In this document: positions 25,875-32,320 of the stretch, piece by piece
How the letters are laid out: every line of letters starts with the position of its first letter
How positions within the stretch are numbered: position 1 is the first letter of the stretch
Assembly: GCF_030123245.1 (NCBI RefSeq)
Contig: NZ_CP126101.1
Location: 1,610,501-1,674,500 of the forward strand
Source of the DNA: Lysinibacillus pakistanensis
Lineage (GTDB): Bacteria > Bacillota > Bacilli > Bacillales_A > Planococcaceae
Direction of reading: 5' to 3'
Length of the DNA: 64,000 nt
Position numbers and translations under genes: made by a program
Notes under the pieces: model-generated
Seen by the model: the letters and a program-made list of their open reading frames with translations, nothing else
The model's database searches: none
What the model was told of the DNA's origin: nothing

Positions 25875-25904
25875 TTGAAAACGAACAGGTGTTCGTGATA
25901 GAAT
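25875..25904 (+). promoter_or_regulatory. SOS promoter: LexA box between -35 and -10
   Basis: TTGAAA (25875-25880) and TAGAAT (25899-25904) are 18 bases apart and make a plausible sigma-A promoter. Between them sits CGAACAGGTGTTCG (25882-25895), a perfect match to the Gram-positive LexA/DinR consensus CGAAC-N4-GTTCG. LexA binding there would block RNA polymerase, so the operon at 25,961 onward should be induced by DNA damage. Confidence 0.85.
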
Positions 25905-25960
25905 GAAAACAAGCTAATTTTGTATGGAGTCGGTCCGCACAATTTTAAAGGGGGATGTAA

Positions 25961-26422
25961 ATGAATGTAAGAGAAACAACGGCAGTAATAGAATTAGTGC
26001 TTTACAATGATCGAGATATCTCCGAAGAGCTAATGAGAGATTTCTACGGCGGTATAACGAATGTGATTTTAAATGATGAAGGAGGACATGCTCTCGAATG
26101 CCAATGTATGGATAGTTCAGTAACTAGTTTAATACTTATGGATAAACAGACGGAGGAGGAGGATCAAATAATAAAGGAGATAGGGGATAGAAAATTTATT
26201 TATAAAAAGTCACCCAATTGGGAAATCCAGTTTGACAGCTTAGTACAATTAGATGCAGATCAGGAAAATATTTATTATGTTGTCGAATTTCAAAATATTA
26301 TTTATTTATACAATGGAATACAACGAAAATCTATTATTGATAAAACGATCACATCTTTGAGAAGTCTTAAAGAATATTTAGATAATCACTACCCTGCCTA
26401 TAAAATTCTCGAAAGGTTATAG
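25961..26422 (+). CDS. First gene of the LexA-controlled operon, unknown
   Basis: This 153-aa protein is mixed alpha/beta, acidic, and without membrane segments or recognised motifs. The ribosome binding site is AAAGGGGGATGTAA. It is the first gene behind the SOS promoter, next to the repressor operon. A protein in that position could be an anti-repressor that inactivates the MrpR-like protein when DNA is damaged. This is inference from context; nothing in the sequence itself shows it. Confidence 0.6.
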   Translation: MNVRETTAVIELVLYNDRDISEELMRDFYGGITNVILNDEGGHALECQCMDSSVTSLILMDKQTEEEDQIIKEIGDRKFIYKKSPNWEIQFDSLVQLDADQENIYYVVEFQNIIYLYNGIQRKSIIDKTITSLRSLKEYLDNHYPAYKILERL

Positions 26423-26463
26423 AGTGAAACTTTGGGAGAAATCTAAAAAATGAGGTGTTACGC

Positions 26464-26640
26464 TTGGACAAGTATTTAATGAAAGAATTAGCATCTGAGA
26501 TTGTCGAGCAATCGAGGGGAAGAATTAGCATGTTAGAGGCAGAAGCACTTGCAATTGTTTCCATCAGTAAGATGAAAAATTGTACATCGACAAACTATAA
26601 GGAAAAAGTCATTCAAAAAATAATTCATAACTACGCATAG
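26464..26640 (+). CDS. Small protein of the SOS operon
   Basis: The preferred start is the TTG at 26464, with GAGG 6-9 bases upstream; a GTG at 26455 overlaps that site. The product is 58 aa, helical, with a charged surface (LDKYLMKELASEIVEQSRGRISML) and no recognised motif. It follows the first gene of the LexA-controlled operon by 41 bases. Confidence 0.5.
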   Translation: MDKYLMKELASEIVEQSRGRISMLEAEALAIVSISKMKNCTSTNYKEKVIQKIIHNYA

Positions 26641-26660
26641 AGCCTTTTGCTAAAACTATT

Positions 26661-26674
26661 TAGATAAATTAATT
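26661..26674. promoter_or_regulatory. Candidate operator, inverted copy of the site at 23364
   Basis: TAGATAAATTAATT is the exact reverse complement of a 14-mer in the control region at 23364-23377. It lies 25 bases before the start of the 97-aa gene. The sequence is AT-rich, so chance is possible. As a shared site in two promoter regions of one island it is a candidate repressor site. Confidence 0.3.
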
Positions 26675-26698
26675 AAAAAATACAAAGGAGAGATAAAT

Positions 26699-26992
26699 AT
26701 GGAGAAAATAATTTTAACGGAGATGAAACAGGTAATGAAAGATTTTGGGGAAGTTTTTAGTATGATCAATCAAGGAAAAGTATTCGAAAATGAAACAAAT
26801 GTAAAGGAATGTATCAATAAGTGTAAAAAGCTTCAATTGGAATTGATGGATTCTATTAGATTAATTGAATTAACATTTATGGAATTACAATCGAAGCGTG
26901 ATCAAGTACTATTAGCTACTGAGTCAGATAGTGAATCAAAGCTAAGGCAGCTAGATGACCTTTTGTTAGCAATCAATAAAAAAACAACATAG
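26699..26992 (+). CDS. Small coiled-coil protein of the SOS operon
   Basis: This 97-aa protein is almost entirely helical with heptad spacing (roughly residues 5-90) and a lone pair of cysteines near the middle (KECINKCKK). The ribosome binding site AAAGGAGAGATAAAT is strong. No family is recognised. Its role in the island is unknown. Confidence 0.6.
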   Translation: MEKIILTEMKQVMKDFGEVFSMINQGKVFENETNVKECINKCKKLQLELMDSIRLIELTFMELQSKRDQVLLATESDSESKLRQLDDLLLAINKKTT

Positions 26993-27033
26993 TTTATCAT
27001 ACTATGCATCATTTAATGAAGGGAATGAGTTAA

Positions 27034-27216
27034 ATGAGTACTGTAAAGAATGAACATACAAAGGGTTTCAAGGTTGATTGTCTTGCGATGGCATTAGCTT
27101 ATAAGGAGATGGGGGATTTGAATTTAACGATTGCAAAGGAAATGGATTATCTGGAGTGGGAAGCGATAAGAATTATTGAGTCATTTTTAGAGAAAATGAA
27201 TGCACTAGAGATTTGA
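27034..27216 (+). CDS. Small protein of the SOS operon
   Basis: This 60-aa protein has two likely helices (DCLAMALAYKEMGDLNLTIAK and EWEAIRIIESFLEKM). The pattern could be a minimal helix-turn-helix, but the match is weak. The start has GAAGGGAATGAGTTAA upstream. It is the fourth gene behind the SOS promoter. Unknown function. Confidence 0.5.
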   Translation: MSTVKNEHTKGFKVDCLAMALAYKEMGDLNLTIAKEMDYLEWEAIRIIESFLEKMNALEI

Positions 27217-27286
27217 GGAATTATACATACTTAGTAAATATGAAAAATACATATTCAATAATTAAAAATATAGTTGGAGTTAACTT

Positions 27287-28066
27287 ATGAATGAATATAA
27301 AGTTGTTTTGATAGTATTCTTTAGCTTACTCCTATCATTTTTTTTGTTAGAACGAACGGGAGAAGATATCGTTTATCTTCATTCAGAAGAAGATTCCCAC
27401 CTTGGTGGTGAGATGAATGCTGTTTTGGTTCCTTTTCAGTGGGTGTCCAAACGCCTACTGAATGAAGATAAAGCCTTCGGCGGATGTCACGGATTTTCAA
27501 AGGAAGGAATTGTGCAAGCACAATTCAAAATCCGGACGCAATTATGCCAAGGCGAAATTAATAAGAAATTAGATTTGGAAACGATTCTTCAAAATATACC
27601 AAAAAGCAATCATGGGCATGCATTTAAAATGATTCAAAGGGAAGCTGAAAGGATCAGACAGGAAAATCATCAAAGGCAACTAGAGCAAAATCGAATAATG
27701 CAGGAACAGGAATTTCGAAAAGAGCGGCTAAAGCCAAAAAATAGTAGTTTACAAGAGCATAAATGGTTAAAATTTCACGCTACTTATTATGGTAGAGATT
27801 GTAGGGGATGTAGCGGCATTACTGCTACAGGGATTAATGTACAGAGGACCATCTATTTTAAGGAGCTACGAATTGTCGCTGTGGACCCTACCATTATCCC
27901 ATTAGGAACGATTGTTGAAATTAAAACACCTAATGAAAACTTTAAGGCCATTGCTGCTGATAAAGGTGGTGCAATCAAAGGGCATCGACTTGATATACTC
28001 GTGGAATCTGAAGAGATTTCTGTTCAATATGGCAGACATGACGTGCAATTACGCATAATAAACTAA
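27287..28066 (+). CDS. 3D-domain cell-wall hydrolase with membrane anchor
   Basis: This 259-aa protein has an N-terminal membrane or signal helix (about residues 5-22), a charged helix (about 118-150), and a C-terminal 3D domain (about 160-258). The domain has the three-aspartate set in FHATYYGRD..., VAVDPTIIPLGTIVEI and AADKGGAIKGHRLDI. 3D proteins are MltA-like lytic transglycosylases. SPbeta carries similar proteins. Residues about 29-89 are unlike the rest and are encoded by a palindrome-rich segment that looks like an in-frame insertion. As the last gene of the SOS operon it could help release particles. A terminator follows at 28095. Confidence 0.75.
   Translation: MNEYKVVLIVFFSLLLSFFLLERTGEDIVYLHSEEDSHLGGEMNAVLVPFQWVSKRLLNEDKAFGGCHGFSKEGIVQAQFKIRTQLCQGEINKKLDLETILQNIPKSNHGHAFKMIQREAERIRQENHQRQLEQNRIMQEQEFRKERLKPKNSSLQEHKWLKFHATYYGRDCRGCSGITATGINVQRTIYFKELRIVAVDPTIIPLGTIVEIKTPNENFKAIAADKGGAIKGHRLDILVESEEISVQYGRHDVQLRIIN
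27372..27553. repeat. Palindrome-rich element inserted in frame in the 3D gene
   Basis: A 15-base perfect inverted repeat (27372-27386 with 27458-27472) encloses about 70 bases. It is followed by a nested palindrome at 27473-27553: GCCTT/AAGGC outside, CGGATTTT (27490-27497) with AAAATCCG (27527-27534), and GAATTGTG (27507-27514) with CACAATTC (27519-27526) around a CAAG loop. The segment is more GC-rich than its surroundings, stays open in frame, and has no place in 3D proteins. It looks like a MITE- or REP-type dispersed repeat. Confidence 0.6.
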
Positions 28067-28094
28067 TAGAACATACATTTAATACATATCATGA

Positions 28095-28121
28095 GGAGCA
28101 TAATATTTTTATGCTCCTTTT
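28095..28121 (+). terminator. Terminator after the SOS operon
   Basis: GGAGCATAA (28095-28103) pairs with TTATGCTCC (28109-28117) and is followed by TTTTCTTTT. It ends the island's rightward transcript 30 bases past the 3D gene and marks the boundary to the flotillin operon. Confidence 0.8.
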
Positions 28122-28148
28122 CTTTTATTAGAAAAATGAGAAAAATTA

Positions 28149-28175
28149 TGAAACTTTTGAAAGCGTGCATCCGTA
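28149..28175 (+). promoter_or_regulatory. SigW-type promoter for the NfeD-flotillin operon
   Basis: TGAAAC (28149-28154) and CGTA (28172-28175) are 17 bases apart, matching the ECF sigma-W consensus TGAAAC-N16/17-CGTA. In B. subtilis the yuaF-floT-yuaI operon is a SigW regulon member, which supports the call. Confidence 0.8.
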
Positions 28176-28199
28176 TAGTAGGTAATACAATGAAAAGGG

Positions 28200-28739
28200 G
28201 TGAACAACTTGACGCTATTTGGCTATTCACTCGAGCAAATTTTTTTAGTGGTATTAATCTTCGCAGGCCTTGCAACGCTATTATTTATGTTTTTTGGTGA
28301 TGCTGTTGAGGGCATCGGTGAGGGTCTACCCATTTTTAATCCAAGTGTCATTCTATCTTTCATTACGTTGATGTCAGCAGCAGGATTTATTTTAGAAAAG
28401 TTAGCCTTTTTCCCTAGCGTTTGGAATATTTTTGCGGCTGCTATCATCGGAGCTATTTTAAGTGCACTATTTTATTTATTCGTTCTAGTTCCGCTCAGAT
28501 CAGCGGATGTTTCGTTAGCCTATACAGAAGAATCGCTTGGTGGTCAGCTTGGGAAGGTTATTGTCCCAATTCCAAGCGACGGCTTTGGTGAGGTTGTCAT
28601 TGAAACAGCAAGTGGCATGATTTCTAAGCGAGCAACTGGCTATGACAATGAAGCAATTGACTATGATACAACGGTACTTGTTGTAGAGGTCAAGGAAGGC
28701 ACACTTTTTGTGAGATCCTATGAGAAGAAATTTGTCTAA
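28200..28739 (+). CDS. yuaF: NfeD-like membrane protein (YuaF)
   Basis: This 179-aa protein has about three membrane helices (residues 12-32, 48-70, 76-98) and a C-terminal soluble OB-like beta domain (GGQLGKVIVPIPSDGFGEVVIE...), the layout of NfeD proteins that partner flotillins in bacterial membrane microdomains. The start could be the GTG at 28200 or the TTG at 28209, which has better spacing to AAAAGGGG. It is 15 bases from the flotillin gene and follows a SigW-type promoter, as in B. subtilis yuaF. Confidence 0.85.
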   Translation: MNNLTLFGYSLEQIFLVVLIFAGLATLLFMFFGDAVEGIGEGLPIFNPSVILSFITLMSAAGFILEKLAFFPSVWNIFAAAIIGAILSALFYLFVLVPLRSADVSLAYTEESLGGQLGKVIVPIPSDGFGEVVIETASGMISKRATGYDNEAIDYDTTVLVVEVKEGTLFVRSYEKKFV

Positions 28740-28754
28740 AGGAGAGATATTTTT

Positions 28755-30314
28755 ATGTCCATGGAAATTTTAATTGTGATAGGTATTGTAGCTTTTATTT
28801 TAATTGCACTTGTGGCACTGTATGTGACAAAGTATCGAACAGCGGGTCCTGATGAAGCACTGATTGTAACAGGTAGCTATCTTGGCTCAAAAAATGTACA
28901 TAAGGATGAGTCAGGAAATCGTATTAAAATAATTCGTGGTGGCGGTACATTTGTATTTCCGATTTTCCAGCAAGCACAGCCATTAAGCTTATTATCTAGT
29001 AAGCTAGATGTAACTACACCTGAAGTATATACGGAACAGGGAGTCCCCGTGATGGCTGATGGAACTGCCATTATTAAAATCGGTGGGTCCATTTCTGAAA
29101 TTGCAACTGCAGCAGAGCAATTTTTAGGAAAGCAAAAAGATGAGCGTGAAAATGAAGCACGTGAGGTATTAGAAGGGCATTTACGCTCCATTTTAGGTTC
29201 AATGACCGTGGAGGAGATTTATAAAAATCGTGATAAATTTTCTCAGGAGGTACAACGTGTTGCATCCCAAGACTTAGCAAAGATGGGTCTGACAATCGTC
29301 TCCTTTACGATTAAGGATGTACGTGATAAAAATGGTTATTTGGAATCGCTTGGTAAGCCTCGTATTGCCCAGGTTAAGCGTGATGCAGATATTGCGACTG
29401 CAGATGCAGAAAAAGAGACACGTATTAAGCGTGCCGAGGCATCGAAAGAAGCACAAAAGGCAGAGCTTGAGCGTGCCACAGAAATTGCTGAAGCGGAAAA
29501 AGAAAATCAATTAAAAGTAGCTGAGTTCCGTCGTGAGCAGGATATCGCAAAAGCCCGCGCGGACCAAGCGTACGAGCTAGAGACGGCACGTGCAAAGCAG
29601 GAAGTAACAGAGCAGGAAATGCAAATTCGCATTATTGAACGACAAAAGCAAATTGAATTAGAGGAAAAAGAGATTTTACGTCGTGAAAAGCAATACGATT
29701 CAGAAGTGAAGAAAAAGGCTGATGCGGATCGTTATGCTGTTGAGCAAAACGCAGCTGCCGAAAAAATGCGTGAGCTTGCACAGGCTGATGCAGAGAAATA
29801 CCGAATAGAATCATTAGCGCAAGCCGAGGCGGAGAAAATACGTCTGGACGGTCTTGCAAAAGCGGATGCAGAGCGTGCAAAAGGGGAAACGGATGCGGAA
29901 ATTATTCGTCTGCGTGGTCTTGCAGAAGCTGAGGCAAAACGCAAAATTGCTGAGGCCTTTGAATACTATGGTCAAGCGGCAGTCTTAGATATGATTGTAC
30001 GCATGATGCCAGAATATGCGAAGGAACTTGCAAGTCCTCTTGGCAATATTGATAAGATTACGGTTGTCGATACTGGTGGTGGAGAAGGCGGCGGTGGCGC
30101 TAACAAAGTAACTGCCTATGCAACAAACCTTATGTCCACATTACAAGAATCCTTAAAGGAAACATCAGGGATTGACGTTAAGGAGCTTATTGAAAGCTAT
30201 GCAGGTAAGCATACATTACGTCCAGAGCTAGAGCAAATTGCAGCTGGCTTAGAGAAAAAACAGGCACCTATTATACCTGAGCAAGAAGAAGAGAAGGAAA
30301 CCGTCGAGCAATAA
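28755..30314 (+). CDS. floT: Flotillin FloT
   Basis: This 519-aa protein scaffolds functional membrane microdomains. Residues 4-25 are an N-terminal membrane hairpin or helix. The SPFH/PHB domain follows (about 30-200, including the FTIKDVRDKNGYLESLGKP segment). A long Ala/Glu/Arg-rich coiled coil with many EAEK/ADAE repeats spans about 215-420. A Gly-rich break (DTGGGEGGGGANK) precedes the tail. Length matches B. subtilis FloT (YuaG, about 509 aa). It shares an operon with the NfeD-like gene and is likely expressed under envelope stress through SigW. The terminator at 30325 closes the operon. Confidence 0.92.
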   Translation: MSMEILIVIGIVAFILIALVALYVTKYRTAGPDEALIVTGSYLGSKNVHKDESGNRIKIIRGGGTFVFPIFQQAQPLSLLSSKLDVTTPEVYTEQGVPVMADGTAIIKIGGSISEIATAAEQFLGKQKDERENEAREVLEGHLRSILGSMTVEEIYKNRDKFSQEVQRVASQDLAKMGLTIVSFTIKDVRDKNGYLESLGKPRIAQVKRDADIATADAEKETRIKRAEASKEAQKAELERATEIAEAEKENQLKVAEFRREQDIAKARADQAYELETARAKQEVTEQEMQIRIIERQKQIELEEKEILRREKQYDSEVKKKADADRYAVEQNAAAEKMRELAQADAEKYRIESLAQAEAEKIRLDGLAKADAERAKGETDAEIIRLRGLAEAEAKRKIAEAFEYYGQAAVLDMIVRMMPEYAKELASPLGNIDKITVVDTGGGEGGGGANKVTAYATNLMSTLQESLKETSGIDVKELIESYAGKHTLRPELEQIAAGLEKKQAPIIPEQEEEKETVEQ

Positions 30315-30324
30315 TGAGAAATTG

Positions 30325-30355
30325 AGACCTGATGACTATAGTCACCAGGTCTTTA
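30325..30355 (+). terminator. Terminator of the flotillin operon
   Basis: AGACCTG (30325-30331) pairs with CAGGTCT (30346-30352). The inner TGACTATAGTCA is self-complementary, so the stem is nearly unbroken. It ends in TTTATT. Confidence 0.75.
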
Positions 30356-30399
30356 TTGTAAAGTGATAAAGTAGGTTTAAAAAAGTAAGTCATTTACGC

Positions 30400-32100
30400 A
30401 AGAAATCTGGGTTAAAAATTGTAACATATATGGTAAAATATACGAATTATATTTAGGAGCATTCCTGTTAGAAGGATTTTCAGGGGCTTGAAAAAGAAAA
30501 AGCCCTCTTGTATGATGCATGAGTGTCAACGGGAAATTGACTCATCATCACATAGGAGGACTCCAATTATGAATTCTAATACGAACCAAAAGATTAATCA
30601 AGTCTCTGAAAAAACACTCGTCATCGGTATCGATATTGCCAAGCGTACACATTATGCATGCGCGGTTGATGAAAGAGGACGCGTGCTCCAAAAATCGTTC
30701 CCTTTCTCGCAAACAAGAGAAGGTTTCGATACTTTTTATGAAAGAATAATGGCTTTACGTGCTACGCATGAAAAAAGCGATGTGTTAGTTGGTTTTGAAC
30801 CTACCGGTCATTACTGGATGAATCTAGCTGCCTATCTTTGTGCCCATGGAATTCCGTTTATCATGGTGAATCCTCATCATGTCAATCGTTCCAAAGAGCT
30901 GGATGACAATCTTCAAACAAAGAATGACCAAAAGGATGCGCTCGTCATTGCACGTTTAATGCGAGATGGACGGTTTAGTTATCCACGTATTCTAGAAGGC
31001 GTGGAAGCTGAATTGCGTAATGGTACAACCTTGCGTGCCAAAATCCAAGAAGATGTAAATGCCCTTCAAAATCGAATGATTCGTTGGTTAGATCGCTTTT
31101 TTCCTGAGTTTACACAGGTATTTAAAAACTTCGGGAAAATGGCATATGCGGCGCTTGAAAAGACACCACTGCCGATGGACATTCAAGGGAAAACGCCAGA
31201 AGAATTATTATTTTTATACCGCCAAGTAGATGGAATGAAAAGTCCACAGCTACCAAAGGCAAAACAATTAGTCGAGGTGGCACAAAGCTCGATTGGACTG
31301 ACAGAAGGCTTAGTGATGGCACGCATTGAAATCGCTACACTACTTTCCCAGTATCAATTGATGCAAGCTCAGCTTGATGAATTAACAGCCCAGCTGATAG
31401 AACTGGCAAAACAAATGACGGACTATGCGTATTTAGCATCAGTACCTGGTATCGGAGACGTAACGATTGTTGAGTTGCTTTCAGAAGTCGGTTCTCTCAC
31501 ACAATATGAGCATCCACGCCAATTAATGAAGCTAGCGGGACTCACATTACGTGAAAACTCTTCTGGACAGCATAAAGGACAAAAACGGATTTCTAAGCGT
31601 GGTAGAAGAAAACTTCGAGCTCTTTTATTCCGTGTCATGATACCGTTAATTCGTCATAATGAGGCCTTTAAGCAATTACATGATTATTACACTACACGCA
31701 CCATCAATCCACTTCGAAAGAAACAATCGATTGTCGTGCTCTGTGGAAAGTTACTGAAGATTTTACACACCTTGTGCAAGAAGAAAGTACATTTTGATGT
31801 GAGCCAAATGATGAAGGACCTTTATTGTCTCGGAGAGGCAGCCTAAGCAATCGGAACTCGACCTCTAACAGAAGGATGACACAGAGAAGCCGGCATTATT
31901 TTCACCATAAGACTACGAGTCCCTTGAGGAGCATCGCCAGCCTCTGCCTTATGAATAGACCGAACGAAGGAATGTATGCGCTAGACGCCAAGAGACATGG
32001 GAGGGTAAGTCGTCATAAGCATCGCAGAGATCCATTAGTGCATCACATAGTGGAATTGAAAGTTAATTTTATCCAATTAGCTTTAGCGAAGCATACTCAC
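30400..32100 (+). mobile_element. IS110-family insertion sequence (ends approximate)
   Basis: The element consists of the IS110-type transposase gene and its flanking non-coding ends. IS110 elements lack terminal inverted repeats, so the ends cannot be fixed from one copy. The left limit must lie after the flotillin terminator (30355) and the right before the Tet(L)-type leader (32225). The left flank has a hairpin (GGGCTT ... AAGCCC, about 30484-30505) and an imperfect one at 30520-30547. The right flank has about 250 bases of structured, more GC-rich non-coding sequence (31850-32060). One of these probably encodes the bridge RNA. Confidence 0.6.
30569..31846 (+). CDS. IS110-family transposase (DEDD recombinase)
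   Basis: This protein is about 425 aa from the ATG at 30569, which follows ATAGGAGGACTCCAATT; an upstream in-frame start at 30488 lacks a ribosome binding site. The N-terminal RuvC-like DEDD domain shows VIGIDIAKRTHYACAVDE, VLVGFEPTGHYWMNLA and the DQKDALVIARL motif. The C-terminal Transposase_20 domain shows SVPGIGDVTIVELLSEVG, then MKLAGLTLREN...GQKRISKRGRRKLR, and includes the catalytic serine region (RENSSGQHKG). IS110 enzymes recombine DNA guided by an RNA encoded in the element. The gene is intact and may be active. Confidence 0.93.
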   Translation: MNSNTNQKINQVSEKTLVIGIDIAKRTHYACAVDERGRVLQKSFPFSQTREGFDTFYERIMALRATHEKSDVLVGFEPTGHYWMNLAAYLCAHGIPFIMVNPHHVNRSKELDDNLQTKNDQKDALVIARLMRDGRFSYPRILEGVEAELRNGTTLRAKIQEDVNALQNRMIRWLDRFFPEFTQVFKNFGKMAYAALEKTPLPMDIQGKTPEELLFLYRQVDGMKSPQLPKAKQLVEVAQSSIGLTEGLVMARIEIATLLSQYQLMQAQLDELTAQLIELAKQMTDYAYLASVPGIGDVTIVELLSEVGSLTQYEHPRQLMKLAGLTLRENSSGQHKGQKRISKRGRRKLRALLFRVMIPLIRHNEAFKQLHDYYTTRTINPLRKKQSIVVLCGKLLKILHTLCKKKVHFDVSQMMKDLYCLGEAA

Positions 32101-32110
32101 CAAATTACAA
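31850..32110 (+). ncRNA. Candidate bridge RNA region of the IS110 element
   Basis: These 260 bases after the transposase hold no gene with a ribosome binding site, yet they are more GC-rich than the surrounding DNA and rich in short complementary segments. Known bridge RNAs lie in the left end of IS110-group elements and on the transposase-distal side in IS1111-group elements. The left flank here is short (at most about 210 bases), so the right flank is the other candidate. I cannot identify the guide loops by eye. Confidence 0.3.
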
Positions 32111-32143
32111 TGAATTGAAAAACTAGAAAAAACTATATGTACT

Positions 32144-32171
32144 ATGTGGTGAAAAAATATTTTCACCACAT
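32144..32171 (+). promoter_or_regulatory. Perfect hairpin upstream of the efflux leader
   Basis: ATGTGGTGAAAA (32144-32155) and TTTTCACCACAT (32160-32171) form a perfect 12-bp stem with a 4-base loop. A -35-like TTGAAA lies about 30 bases upstream. It may be a terminator-like boundary behind the insertion sequence or a 5' stabilising stem of the tet transcript. Confidence 0.45.
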
Positions 32172-32188
32172 TAAAAATGGGTCAAACC

Positions 32189-32202
32189 GTTGATATATCA
32201 AC
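32189..32202. promoter_or_regulatory. 14-base palindrome before the tet leader
   Basis: GTTGATATATCAAC is perfectly self-complementary. It lies 23 bases before the leader peptide start, in the untranslated leader of the efflux gene. It could be a regulator-binding site or a chance AT-rich palindrome. Confidence 0.35.
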
Positions 32203-32224
32203 ATTTATAGAGGGAGGGATTTAT

Positions 32225-32287
32225 ATGAAGTGGAATAAAGATAATTGGGTATATTTAGAGAGGGAAAGCGTATCAATAACCCTATAA
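32225..32287 (+). CDS. Tet(L)-type leader peptide (20 aa)
   Basis: The peptide MKWNKDNWVYLERESVSITL starts after a very strong ribosome binding site (AGGGAGGG). It has the same length as the known tet(L)/tet(K) leader peptide and aligns with it along its whole length, ending in SVSxTL (comparison from memory). In those genes, translation of the leader controls access to the structural gene's ribosome binding site and makes expression tetracycline-inducible. The stop lies 33 bases before the efflux start. Confidence 0.85.
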   Translation: MKWNKDNWVYLERESVSITL

Positions 32288-32295
32288 ACTACGTC

Positions 32296-32316
32296 TACCC
32301 TCATTAATGGAGGGTA
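32296..32316 (+). promoter_or_regulatory. Hairpin masking the efflux gene's ribosome binding site
   Basis: TACCCTC (32296-32302) pairs with GAGGGTA (32310-32316). The second arm contains most of the Shine-Dalgarno GGAGGG (32309-32314) of the efflux gene, whose GTG start is at 32321. With the leader peptide directly upstream this is a translational attenuation or re-initiation control like that of tet(L). Confidence 0.8.
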
Positions 32317-32320
32317 AAAT

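Noticed and set aside
25798..25960. Arbitrium (AimR/AimP) communication genes expected with SPbeta-like regulators
   Set aside because: No TPR-rich AimR-like protein or short secreted pre-peptide gene is seen near the repressor operon.
27321..27521. Minus-strand open frame across the palindromic element
   Set aside because: It has no ribosome binding site and lies opposite the 3D gene. Its protein-like look comes from the repeat element itself.
23447..30342. Palindrome TGACTATAGTCA found both in the island control region and in the flotillin terminator as a pair of attachment sites
   Set aside because: One copy is the inner part of a working terminator stem. Both are self-complementary and short, and the left one is inside the island, so they do not bracket it.
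32144..32171. 12-bp perfect inverted repeat as the end of the insertion sequence
   Set aside because: IS110 elements lack terminal inverted repeats, and this is a single hairpin rather than two separated ends.
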